Origin: Euclidia mi
Taxonomy: Eukaryota; Arthropoda; Insecta; Lepidoptera; Erebidae
Reading direction: 5' to 3'
DNA: 64,000 nucleotides
Assembly: GCA_944739405.2 (NCBI GenBank)
Contig: OX123199.2
Coordinates: forward strand, 7,491,898-7,555,897
The notes beneath the pieces are model-generated. The model was not told where the DNA came from, did not search any database, and saw only the letters and a program-made list of their open reading frames with translations. Shown piece by piece: positions 52,371 through 63,990 of this stretch; the stretch's first letter is position 1; each line of letters begins with the position of its first letter. A program made the position numbers and the translations under genes.

Positions 52371-54066
52371 TAAGGCCTACGTTCATTGCAAGCGTTTTTA
52401 CCTACTACGAGCCCCTTTTATGCTTTGATTATTCAAAGCTTCTATGATTATTTTTATATTTCTGTAAACAACAATTATGAGTATTGTCTAATATAGTAAC
52501 TTTTTGATAATTAAGTATTTATGTATGTCAATAGTTATTTAAGAACACAATATGTTGTACCTCAAATGTATTTCAAATTTGAATGAAAGGAAAATGTTCT
52601 CGGGCAAGTTCTTACAATCTCCTACTAGATGTCACTACGAGTCTTTTACGCGTTAGTCGCCTGGACAACGTAAACTCAGTGTAGGAAGTAAAGAACGCAC
52701 AGTTCTGATTATACTGGTGATTATGATTATTATTATCACACAGAATAGCAACAACAAACATTAGTCAAATGTCCCATATTAATGTAGATTCACCTCGACC
52801 TACATGCGTTCGCCATTGACAGATACGTAACTAGTAATCATCACCAAGAAATAATCGGCTTTATAGTTTTATGGCAACGCCTGGATATTAGTAGATCCAT
52901 ATTATGTAAATCCAAAGGTTCTATACTACGTACTTAAGTAATAGGTATCCACAAGAATGTATCTATTATTAAAATATTTACCAAAATCAAACTCAATACG
53001 GTCTACTAAATATTATCTATCTATCGAAGTGTAAACAATTAAACATAGACATGCGTGCTACGCACAATCTTAGTAGATAGGTACCTATTCAGGTACTACA
53101 GAACATTTTTACTTAATTATAAATTATACTTGAGCAAATTAAATCAAAATTTATTGTATGTAATTTTTTTAACTACTATGAAATGTTAATTAATAGGTAC
53201 AGGTGGTATAGCAAAAAAATCACATGCTCTAAACGTGTTATGCTCGCGAACATGGAACGCGCTCTAAGTTTTGCTCTCACTTCTCAGTGTTGCAACTTAG
53301 TGAATATTTTATTAAACTTTATTAATTATTTAGTTTTGTTATTAATATTTAAGAGATATATTCAACATTTTAATAAATGATATATAAATAATATTATATA
53401 TTATAACTACTTTAAATTAATTTAGCTTACATTTTTGTGCCGAATGCAAATTTAACGACAGGCTTGACAGTTTATGACATTGATTGTTAAGTTCGTAAGT
53501 CTAAAACACAAAATACATAAGTTCCTTTTTTGATTATTAATAAAAAAAATACTATTTAATGAATCATGACAATTTTATATTTGATAATAGTTATCACGTA
53601 GGTAATCTACAAAACTTGCATAAACGGAGTAGCAAAACCAAGGCAAGTCAAAAAAATAAAACATTCGGCAGTGTACTTTCAATAGTTACTATTACTTGTG
53701 TGAACGCCTAATAATTTTCCTCTCTGTCTCAACGAGCGCGATGTTGGACAGCACACAGTACACAGCTCAGGCATAGCCGTTGAATTGGTGGCTTGACACA
53801 GTAGTACTTTAGATTAAGCCTGAAACTATGGTTTTTGCTTGTTTCTAATAAATAAACAAGCGTGTAGTTAGAGTGCTTGAGGTACGCATGATATTTTGCT
53901 ATTCTATTCTCCAAAAACTTAAAAATTCACTGTCTTACTGTAATCAAAATTAACATTAGTCCGAGAAGCGATAGCGGACTATTTGAGACAAAATGGCGCC
54001 TTATAGGTTGGCGCCACTGAGTTCACCTTCGTCATCATTCAGACTTGTACTGTAGCCTATAAACGA
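52371..54066. other. Intergenic AT-rich sequence
   Basis: No gene, repeat end or RNA was recognised. Confidence 0.3.
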
Positions 54067-54133
54067 AGTATTATAGCAATATACAATTTTTTAATAGGGT
54101 ACCTATTAAAAAATTGTATATTGCTATAATACT
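54067..54133. repeat. Perfect 67-bp palindrome
   Basis: Arms of 32 bp (54067-54098 and 54102-54133) are exact complements around a GTA loop. The sequence is AT-rich with GGGTACC at the centre. It has no adjoining repeat family that explains it. Confidence 0.88.
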
Positions 54134-55700
54134 GATGATAAGTAATTATATTTATCTAAGAGAAATGCTAACATAATTATTTATTGGGCAATGGGCATAA
54201 CAAATAACAAAATATTTATATCTTATGCTTGGACCTTGAACACAATATGTTATTAATAATAACATATTATTATTAACATCGTTGAATTTGTGCAATTAAT
54301 ATTGCTGAGATTATGAAAGGTACTTAATTCATTTTTATATTTATTTAATCAACTTACAGCAAGTTTATAGTTAAATTATTATAATATAATTTAATTACAA
54401 TATTGAATATGTATTGCCATTGCAATATTTTGTGACTAATGACGTATTTATTCAGTGAATTGCAAAAATAATGGGTTCTGGTGTAAATGTATTTATTTAA
54501 CGCAACACAAGACGAAATATAAAAAAATACCAACTTAAAACCATTTGCAAAAGGCTCTATATGTCTATATTATAAAGACTAAGATTTTATTTTTATATTA
54601 AATTATAAAACAAATTTTAATGTTAACTTACGTTTTATATTCTCACTATGAAAAATTTCACAGTTTCATGTCTGTTATACCTGTCTTCTTTTTTCAATGT
54701 AATTAGTTTTACATGCATAAATAGATATTATTTCGTTTATTTAATATATGATATATATTATGATGTGGGTGGGGTAACATCTTTAAAGAAGGTCGCCGCG
54801 CCGTAATAAATAATAGTAAGGTAGATTACTTACTTTATAAAGTCACATTATAAAGGTAGATATTAATATATACTACTTATTAAACATAAACGTATTGGTA
54901 GTAGTGCTATTTTGTTTACTTCATGTTCATTATAAATTATCGATTTTGTGGCTGTAACAATATTTTTTAACTAAAAAGCATTCAAAAGCTGTACAATTTC
55001 TTCAGGTCCATGTCCTTAGCTCCTAGGAAGTGGGTACATAAAGCGGGTCACAATTTGATCTATGATATATTTTTTCAGAATTGTGCTGCTCATCATCAGC
55101 CTGTCATGGTCCACTGTCGAATAAAGGCCTCTCCAATAGCACGCCACTGAGCCCGATTTTCGGCTTTTCGAGCTGGATTTCGGTCAATAATGTTTTAAAA
55201 GTAAATTAATATTTCATACACCATAACATGTTTCAATGACCTTCATAGTAAGATATTCATACAATGAAACTGTCTGAACCAACTTTTCCAAAAAGGAGTT
55301 TAGCGCGGTAGCAAGTTTTAACTCGCCAAAAACACCGCACTAGAAATCATGAAATCTACATCGATAAATATCTTGTAAAATTCCACTTAAACCAGTGATT
55401 GCTCTTACAAATTACATTAACCAAATAAATTTATAAAATACAATATTAAATTCTTATGAAGTTATCCGATACTGCATTGGTCTGCACTTATTACGAAAAG
55501 TACCTATAGAGTAGACTACGCGCTACGCACACCAACTCATTCTTGCATTTCAGTGTATGCGTTTTCAGTGCACCAATTGAAATTCGTACAATATGTAGGT
55601 TTCAGGCGCCGTCCCGTTCTATTGCACTGACGGTACATTCCGTTTCACTCGGTACTTAGGTTATGTAGGTTCGCCAATGAGAGTGCGACGGTAGACTAGA
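54134..55700. other. Intergenic AT-rich sequence
   Basis: A fragment of the CATCATCAGCC repeat lies at 55088-55170. Nothing else was recognised until the GC content rises before gene B. Confidence 0.35.
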
Positions 55701-56020
55701 ACGAACGATAGAGTGAGCAAGAACTCTGGCTCATTCACGGCTTGGTCGTTACAGTTGTCAGTGCTTGATCTGTACTGTTCGGCGGCCAGCCGCGCGCCGT
55801 CCGTAACTTGTACGCGACTAATCGTAACTCTCTCTCATATCGGGTGTTTTATCGTAAATGCTGTAAATACTAACTAAAAAATCGGTTATTTCGCAAAATG
55901 TAGTCCGACGCAGTCACTCTAAGATCTTCAAAAATGTAGTGCACTAAATAAACAAAATGTTAAAAAAAACGAACACAAAAATGTGTTCTTTAAGGTGTTT
56001 GAGATTCATACCAAGATGAA
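55701..56020 (+). promoter_or_regulatory. Promoter and 5' UTR of gene B
   Basis: GC content rises (GGCGGCCAGCCGCGCGCCGT, 55781-55800) directly upstream of the first coding exon. TTGTCAGTGCTTG at about 55755-55767 contains TCAGTG, a good arthropod initiator. No TATA box lies 25-30 bases before it. A two-codon upstream ORF (ATG AAA TGA, 56016-56024) overlaps the main start. Confidence 0.45.
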
Positions 56021-56212
56021 ATGAATCCTCCAAGACGATTTCTTTTAAGAGACACTGAACTCAGTGGGCAGTTTAGAATGCAGGAGAGGACTATGGAGAG
56101 GTGTGGATTCTGTTCCCTATTATCTGGCCTGCTCCGGCGTGCGATGTGCGTCGGCAGCAGGCGTGGTAGCAGCGAGAGCTACTACCGAGAGTTAGGTGAT
56201 CAGGATACTCTG
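56021..56212 (+). CDS. Gene B, first coding exon (64 codons), gene continues beyond window
   Basis: ATG 56021 opens 64 codons to a donor CTCTG|GTAAAC (exon end 56212, phase 0). Reading past it gives a stop after ten codons. The peptide has basic and cysteine-containing parts (RCGFCSLLSGLLRRAMCVGS) and ends in a polar YYRELGDQDTL. Clustered cysteines beside hydrophobic and basic residues could be palmitoylation or membrane-contact sites, but that is a guess. The protein is not recognised. Support: the local GC rise, a promoter-like upstream region and the consensus donor. No following exon was found in the next 7.8 kb, so a long first intron is likely. Confidence 0.6.
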
Positions 56213-58581
56213 GTAAACATTTCAATTAGCTTTGCCCGCATTTAAACATTATTTTGCAAGCACCAGCCACGTTTTGTTCATTCATATTATTGTTTATTTC
56301 ATGTGTGTACGTGTGTGTCGTGCAATGCTGTCTGTCAACATGTTGACTCGTCTTTAAATTATGTTATGATATTTATATACTTAAATATAGTGTAGGATCG
56401 TAGTATGCTAATCAATCATGTATTTTTATCACGATTATTTTTTTGTATCAGTATGAATGCGGGCATTTTTTGTTCTATAGTAGTATCACATTTTCATTAT
56501 GATTTTGTTGTGTTTATTTACAAACGTTGTCTATGCCTTGTAAGTGTAGTGAAAGTGCAGTTTCTCTTTATGTTAGTCACTGCTAATTGTTCAACTGTTG
56601 GCCTCATATACTGTACCTAACACTGGTAAAGTTGTGACGTTAGGATGGTATTCTATGATAATCTTGGTCAATATTTACCAAATGAGAAACAAATGGCCTA
56701 ATATCATACATTTACTGCTCTTCTATACTACTGTATCTTGAATCAAATGGTACCTACTACAAGTATAAAATTGCTAAAATAATGAGTTTATGACAAAAAG
56801 GTCCAAGAATATTTATATTAGATTTATAACCAAATAGTGAATAAAGGTTATAAATCTTCATAGTTACAATTTTGCAAGTAAATGTTCATATCTGAACAAT
56901 ATTTTTATCTTCTAAATAATGAGTAAACAAATTAAAATTAAATTATATGAAGATAAAATCTATTAAGTACTTACTTTTTATATAAATTGATGATGGGTTT
57001 AGGAATACTACTTAATTGATTGCTGTTCAATGTAATTTTTAAATATTTAAGAAAATCATTAAATTTTTTTTGAACCGGTGATCTCAACAGATCACTTTTT
57101 ACTTTACAAATATAATATCCATATTCCCTTGTGAAATTGTGCACTAACAATATAATCACAGTCTGTATATAAATAAATTTTATTTTTAATCTCATCTTTC
57201 TTCTATCAACTTTTTCTTTTCCTCTTAAAACTACTAATAAGACCTTTAATTGATATACTAAACCGATAAAAGTTAGTCAGTTCATAAAACTAATTGCATC
57301 ATGCATCTAAATAGAAATTACTAAAATGCTATGGAAGACCTTGGCTTGCTTTATGTCTGCCAGAACACATAAATGTTATTCTAACATATTATATAGGTAT
57401 GTGCCATACAATATTATGTTTTACATGATGAAATATATGTTATGACTGGCCAGACTCAAGTGACACTTACTTGGCTCACAGCTCTCTAACAATTTCATAT
57501 TTTGCTAAACTACTATAATAATGCATATTAAAATAATTGGGTATACTTAAAATATTACCAAATAATAAATTGATCAATAATAATATTACTTATCTAATAT
57601 ATTTAAATAAAATATTCTAAGATGCTGTTTTTTCTAGTTAAATAAACAAAAGGTTGTATGTTAGCACATGGTTAGCACTGTTTGTGACATACCACAGAAA
57701 ATAAAACTAAGTACAATCTTTTTAATTCATGAAGCTAGTTACTTTAAATTTGAGTATATTGTATACTCAAATATGAAGTTACTGGCTGTTATTGATCTAA
57801 AATTCTCATAATTGAATTTCTCCTGATTTCTTACCAGCCTGTGATTTTTTTTGACTAGAGTTAACAAAATATTTTTAATACAATGTAGCAAAATTAATAA
57901 TTAGCAGCAATCTAAATAGGTGCTTTTTATAATTGATTGGCAACCATTTTATTATACCAAAGCCGTTCAGTTTTAAACAATTTGAAAAGTGTCATTTGTT
58001 TGGCCTTTGTATGTATGTCTCAAGGCGGTCTCAGCCAAACAGATGTAAAGTCTTACCCGAGCAGTACTTAAGTAACATTTTGAGGAATTATAAAAATTAT
58101 ATTTCAATTATACTTACCTCAGACATAGAGTAATTATTTAAAAAAAATAAAACTCTTTAAAAGAGTTGCTTATTCAAGCACAGTTATGGGTTGGCCCATT
58201 AATAAATTCAAATACTTACATTTACTATTACAGATCACATACCATATTATTTGTAATATTAGTAGGCCTACAAATTAGCACTGCCAAGATAATAATGTGA
58301 CCATTATCATCATTAAATACCGAATTGTTGGTTTAAAACCAAAATTTTATTTGCTTCATTTTACCTACATGAAACTAAATTTATCTTGTAAATATTTGTA
58401 AAGTTTAATCAAAGATAACATAGCAGAGCAAGTAATTCAATATGTGTAATAAAACATTGATACACATTAATTGCTATGTTAGTATAAGGAAAATGTTTAT
58501 AAGGTTAAATGGTTTGCAATGAACTAGTTCCTAAGGTGAGCCATACTTTCAGGTGATATCTATACACATTTATACAATTGG
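56213..58581 (+). other. Probable first intron of gene B, 5' part
   Basis: The sequence is very AT-rich and non-coding. No repeat end or exon was recognised. Confidence 0.4.
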
Positions 58582-59149
58582 AGTGTCTGTTTGTAATATT
58601 AAAATAACCGCTTTTTACTTAATGCATATGGATGTATACACGGAACATATACAGAAATGACATTTTTTTAAATTCTTGTCTGTCTGCCTGTTTGTTCTCG
58701 CTAATCTCTGGAACGGCTGGACCGATTTTGACGGGACTTTCACTGGCGGATAGCTGATGTATCAAGGAGTAACTTAGGCTATAAATTAACCGGGCACGCG
58801 AAGTAGTTCCCTCAGGACGCGGGTGAAACCGAGGGAAACAGCTAGTAATTTGTAATTTTAACAGTCAGCCGAATGTGAATCGGCTATATAATATTTATTG
58901 TTGACTACTCCGCGTACCCGGTTAATTTATAACCTAAGTTACTCCTTGGTACATAAGCTATCCGGCAGTGAACGTCCCGTCAAAATCGGTCCAGCCATAC
59001 CAGAGGTTAGCGAGAACTAACAGACAGACAGCCAGATAGACAGAGAGACGGACAGACAAAAATTAAAAAAAAATCATTTCGGTATATATAGGTACCGTGT
59101 ATACATCCATATATGAAAAGCGGTTATTTTAATGTTACAAACAGACACT
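58582..59149. mobile_element. Foldback element with arms of about 235 bp
   Basis: The left arm (58582-58814) begins AGTGTCTGTTTGTAATATTA. The right arm (58906-59149) ends with its inverse, and the arms match throughout apart from scattered changes. Each arm contains GGACCGATTTTGACGGGAC-type and AACTTAGG words of the family at 1838-2095. The loop (58815-58905) includes GGACGCGGGTGAAACCGAGG. No coding sequence and no target duplication were found. Confidence 0.8.
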
Positions 59150-59177
59150 TCAGTTTTATTTATATGTATAGATTGGA

Positions 59178-59290
59178 AGCAGCAATAGCTCAGTGGTCAG
59201 ACCAAAAGGACGCCACGCGAAGGTCTCGAGTTCGAACTCAAGGCGCGACCCACTGACATTTCGGCGTTATGTGCAAATTAAATTGTCAAC
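59178..59290 (+). repeat. SINE family 1 head fragment
   Basis: CAATAGCTCAGTGGTCAGAC (A-box) and CTCGAGTTCGAACTCAAGGC (B-box) are followed by GACATTTCGGCGTTATGTGC. It looks like a tRNA but lacks matching acceptor strands and continues into the SINE body, so it is not a tRNA gene. Confidence 0.65.
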
Positions 59291-59930
59291 TTTCGATGTT
59301 TTACTCTTAGGTACTGTGTGCCACTATGCATTTATATTATTTACTTAATATGTATTAGGTATGTTGTATTATAAATCCTAACGGGCCTTGTAAATAACTT
59401 AATGTAATTAATAAGTCTGATACTTATTAAAGTTTCAAAAGTCCAGTTCGAAATTGAAACATGTTTCCTATTCTGAAAAAAAAATATTTGGGGGCTCAAT
59501 CTGCCTCTTGCCCGAAAGTACATTTACAAACCTACCTATTCATCATAAGACGAATGTCTTTCGAGTGTTGCCCCAGATAAAACTTCCCTTCTCCAGTTTG
59601 AAGCTCACGCCACACCAAAATGACACTCGCCACCTTCCTTCAAAATAAAATCTTGGATCTGCCACTGTCAAGATTTTTTATCTGTTCTACACGACAACAA
59701 GCACGTGAGCGCCATCTAGGGACATTTCCTGTCATGAAATCGATGTTATGCTTTGATCGCTCGGCATAACCACGGGCATAACTATTATTAAATAGGTATA
59801 ATTAAAGGACAAACGAGCTTCAGGCTGCTCAAAATATACAGTTTGGGCAGCTTATAAAATAAAATTATACCTAATCTGTAATGTAATTCATGTTTTATAT
59901 TGCTCGTACATAGCAATTACCTAGTCAAAG
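59291..59930. other. AT-rich sequence
   Basis: No feature was recognised. Confidence 0.3.
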
Positions 59931-60540
59931 GGTATCAGATTAAAACCACGGTGCGAAACACTGACTTTTCGAAGATATACAGGTGCCAATTTTATTGTTA
60001 ATTGTAGTTTATCCCGTGCCTCAGAGTGCACGTTACATCTGTCGATCCCGGCTGTCATGAAGATCTATGACAATTATAATGAGGAGTCAGTACTCCTGAA
60101 TAAACTGACTCTGATCTCACCTTGGAATATCGCTATCCCCTTGGGTTGCAGCGGTCAAACTTCGGCCGTTCTGAGACAAAGCTGATATGTTGTCAAATCT
60201 GGGGGGCGATTCAGAATCGTTCGATATCTCATTTGACATTCGATTCCGTTAATTGTCAAACGGGCTACCTCATTTTTTGTTAAAACTATCGCATTTCCTA
60301 TCAATTTTATGCATTCAGTATGAAGTAAAATAATAAATAAACCGAATTCAATGAATATTTGTTCAAAATATCTCTGATAGGCGGCTAAAAGACGAGGACA
60401 ATAATTTGACATATCGTACGATTATTTGTGGTGACATTCTGAATCGGCCTGCTGGTGAGACTAGTAAACGGACCCAAAGTCCCTAGGCGAAAAGTCTTGG
60501 AGGCACCTGGAATAACGCTAGTAAGATGATGACATGATTT
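59931..60540 (+). repeat. SINE family 1 interrupted by a MITE
   Basis: The SINE body (ACTGACTTTTCGAAGATATA, CGATCCCGGCTGTCATGAAG, TTGGAATATCGCTATCCCCT) runs to 60201 at TCAAATCTG and resumes at 60455 with GTGAGACTAGTAAACGGACC. It ends at ATAACGCTAGTAAGATGATG. Confidence 0.75.
60202..60451. mobile_element. 250-bp MITE inside the SINE (GCGATTCAGAAT ends)
   Basis: The left end GGGGGCGATTCAGAAT and the right end ATTCTGAATCGGCC form imperfect inverted repeats. CTG flanks both sides, so a 3-bp duplication is possible. The interrupted SINE reads through cleanly when the insert is removed, which fixes the limits. Non-coding. Confidence 0.7.
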
Positions 60541-60545
60541 CGAGA

Positions 60546-60603
60546 CCTGACCATGATTTCGAACGCTATACAGGTCTGTATAGCGTTCGAAATCATGGTC
60601 AGG
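60546..60603. repeat. Perfect 58-bp palindrome
   Basis: Arms of 28 bp (60546-60573 and 60576-60603, CCTGACCATGATTTCGAACG start) are exact complements around GT. It sits directly after the SINE tail. Confidence 0.88.
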
Positions 60604-61821
60604 CGAAAACATTACTATTACTTATTGTACCTACATTGATGATTGTCAGTATGGTAGTATGTTACACCGTATACAAACCCCTTGATGTAATGCCATACTG
60701 TGAAATTATTTTTGTAAGGGTCGTCTTTCACGAGCCGGTCTTAGTAAGTATATAATTGTCAGCCCATAATCGCCAATAATTAATAAATATCAATACAATG
60801 ATGCCTGCCTTGCCGCTTCCGCAAGGTCAGGATTTGGTTGACACTTTGTTTTGTATCATGACTCATACCTACTTATTGGGCAAACTACATAAAATAAAAT
60901 AACAATGAGCTATCCTAGTAGATTAGTAGACCGAAAATATCATACACTGCGTTTAAACTTCGCACTCTCAATCTTGTAGCTTAAAAGACGGATATTTTTA
61001 CTTGTGCACTGTCTGATTTCAGTAAAATAACATTACATGTTGTTTGTTACGAAATTAAAATTGTATATGTCTGCCTTCACTATTGCATTAGGTTAAGATA
61101 TTTACCTGTAATAATAGTTGTAAGTGATTATAAATAAATAAATAAATAAATAAATAAAAACACTTACAAAACTACCGGCCCATTTTCTTCAAGCGGATAT
61201 CATACAGAGATGTTTATTAAATTTAATATTGCTATAACATACGCAAAGTCGCGTCAATATGAGCGGGATAGGACTAGACAGGGCACAGAATATACAGGCT
61301 GTAAAAAGACCCTTAACGAAAACTGAAATCCCGTGTTGTACCAATCACTACGAACATTTTTTACTTCGGCACCATACCTGGGAAATTACTGGTTCAGGAG
61401 GTATTGAGGTTCAAAGTTAGTATGGAATTTTTCTAATTAGGTACCTACAAAATCGATGCATTTACCCCGCCAATATGTTCTTTAGATGCCCTATGAGTAT
61501 GACCTCATGGATAAGTAGGTATTTCGAGCATTGACCGCGCGCGCTTTTAATTGTGGTTTAAATAATGTGAAAACTCAAAAAAAAATTCGTTTCCCAGGTA
61601 TTATTTTTGGTTAGTATGACTTGGGATGATGTCCATAACGAATAGACTTCGGCTTGGTGATGGGTCTTGTGACACCCTGTATAGTTAGTGGTCTGTGAGT
61701 CAATACGACAATGACTTAGCTATGTCGTTCCAATTACGGACATCTCGTGTTAATACGTGATTCTTGCTGATAACTTAGGCTTGGATGTGATGACTCTGAC
61801 AAGAAAAAAAAAATAAGTGCA
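60604..61821. other. AT-rich sequence with a tetranucleotide repeat
   Basis: An (AAAT)n microsatellite lies at 61133-61159. No other feature was recognised. Confidence 0.4.
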
Positions 61822-62010
61822 GCAGACAGCGATAGCATAGTGCTTCGAAACGGCGCGCACCAATGACTTTTAAATGTTATCTGTGTATCCAATTGTTAAT
61901 AATTATCGATTGCCCCGCGCTTCGGAGAACACGTTCAGGTCCAGCTGCCATGAAGATCCCGGTTGTATCTAAGGCGTAAAACTTGGATTGAACCGGGATA
62001 ACGCTAGGAT
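61822..62010 (+). repeat. SINE family 1, diverged and internally deleted
   Basis: GCAGACAGCGATAGCATAGT, CGCGCACCAATGACTTTTAA and GGGATAACGCTAGGATAATG preserve the order of the family, but the middle (GCAGTCGCTCTGTGG part) is missing. Confidence 0.6.
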
Positions 62011-62757
62011 AATGATAAATATTTAAAATGCATCATTGTTTTTATAAAATATAACTATAGAAATCAAAGTATTTTGGGCACTGAAACTGTTTAAATGTGA
62101 TTAATTACTATAAGACTGTTTAAATTCGTCGTGACCGGTGAAGGAACAAACAAACCATAATTATTCACGGGACAGGTATAAAGACATACAAAAGAAAATA
62201 CATGCTCTCTTTTGTTTGAGGTTATATCGGCGATGACTTTAAATAGGTAGGTACCTACGTTTTCCTCAATTAAACATGACCGGCTTCTACCGAATATCGA
62301 GCAAATACGTCCAAATATCGGGATGATAAATTAGAAAAATGGGAGTCAGCAAATCTCGGTTACATTCTCGCAGCTGCATAACCGACAGTTTATTCAGGCG
62401 AGATATCTCAGTTACTGATCGTACTAAACTGCCAAACGCCGTGTCATATATTTTATGCTCGGTTTCCAGTGGCAATGCAAAATATCGTATTGATGCTAGT
62501 TTGGCTAAATATGTTATGGAAAATAGCTTTCATTGGCAAAGTTTATGAAATTATCAAGCCTATTGGGTTAATGCAAAATTCTTCAACAGACAAATCAATA
62601 TAGTACCATAGTAGTAAGTTTTATTATAAAAACGAAAAGGAAAGCTGACAAGTACTACTCAGAAATCAAATTAAGTAGTTAACGTGATTAGACTTCGCAA
62701 ATTAACCTAATACATACACGACCAAATAAAACTATGAAGGTATATGCATATGTATTT
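62011..62757. other. AT-rich sequence
   Basis: No feature was recognised. Confidence 0.3.
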
Positions 62758-62989
62758 ACTAGATGAGCTCGCGGTTACACCCGCGTTATTTAGGGCTACT
62801 GCCACAGAATAGATAGCTACTGCTCCGCTCCCGGGGCTCATAGCGTGATGTTATATAGCTTATATCCTTCCTCGATAAATAGGCTATCTAACACTAAAAT
62901 ATTTTTTTTTCAAATCGAACCTGTTCCTGCGATTAGCGCGATTAAGCAAACAAACAAACTCTTCAGCTGTGTTATATTAGTATAGATAA
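62758..62989 (-). repeat. Dispersed repeat (GCTGAAGAGTTTGTTTG family), inverse copy
   Basis: On the minus strand: AGCTGAAGAGTTTGTTTGTT, GATAGCCTATTTATCGAGGA, GTAACCGCGAGCTCATCTAG. It is the third member in the window after 2245-2440 and 9955-10128. Confidence 0.68.
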
Positions 62990-63204
62990 TAAGTATTTTA
63001 AATTATCAGACTAGACATATCTGTAGGAATTACCGACTAGAACTCAAGTGAAACACATGAACTCTGACTATTCACTCTTATTTTAATGGTGAAACACATT
63101 AGGTCCAAGGCTGTGGTAACTTCATGGAGACAACCTTGGATGCAAACGGGATAAAACGCGACGACGGTGATGCTACATTATATAGAAATACGTCATTGTA
63201 CTGT

Positions 63205-63990
63205 TTACCTATCCTAGGATAGGTAACCAGTAATTTAATATCTTAAGATATTCGGAATATTTAAATTCGGGATTAATCCCAAATTTTAATATTCCGAATA
63301 TCATAATCCCGAAAACGTTTCGACATTTTTTCATAATCCCGTTTTTTAAAATTCCGAAGTTTTGTTTGCCATATAATGGCAACTCGACATTTGTACGACG
63401 TTTTAGAATCCAGACGAATGAGTTCCAGACACACGAAATCTTAATGCACAAAATCCAGATGACCGTAATCCATATGCACGAATTTTTGAAATACAATTAA
63501 TTGATATCCAGACAAACAATACCTAGATTTTTTAAATCAAGATTTTTAAATTCAAATAAACGATATCCAGAAAAACGAAATCCTTGTATTTTAAATCTAA
63601 AGAGTTGAAATAAAGATGAATTACAAGGTACGTAACCTTACCCTATCTGTAATGAGCAAGTAAAACAATAGCGAGTCGGTTCTGGCAGGGGGTCGCAGTT
63701 CTAACCTAACGTATCCTACTGCGTCGACTTTGACACTTAAACCTCTGTTTCTGTCTCTCTCTCTCTATCTGTTTGAATTTTGAAAGGTTGATTATGAAAA
63801 TCTGGCAATAGTTTATCAGGAATATGATTGTGTGGGCACCAAATAAAAAGATTACCTATGAAAATTTGGTAATAGTTTATTTGGAAAATAGTACGATGGG
63901 AAACAAAAAAAAGTATTCTGAGAATCTGTATTATGAGAATATGGGACAAAATAAATTACTTTTTGGAAATTTGGTTTTAGTGCACCTGGA
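63205..63990. repeat. Degenerate short-phrase repeat domain
   Basis: 63240-63350 repeats AATCCCGAAAA/ATTCCGAATAT phrases. 63405-63600 repeats AATCCAGACGAA, ATCCAGACAAACAA and GATATCCAGAAAAACGAAAT. 63780-63990 repeats ATGAAAATCTGGCAATAGTT, ATGAAAATTTGGTAATAGTT and GAGAATCTG phrases. The units are 12-45 bp with much divergence. A 95-codon minus-strand frame is only the translation of these phrases (FGILKFGI-like repetition). Confidence 0.6.

Noticed and set aside
59178..59250. tRNA gene (also 27489, 25796, 12842, 50036)
   Set aside because: A- and B-boxes are present, but acceptor arms do not pair and each continues into a SINE body.
63209..63496. 95-codon minus-strand ORF rich in Ile, Trp and Phe
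   Set aside because: It merely translates the degenerate phrase repeats (FGILKFGI-like) and has no start context.
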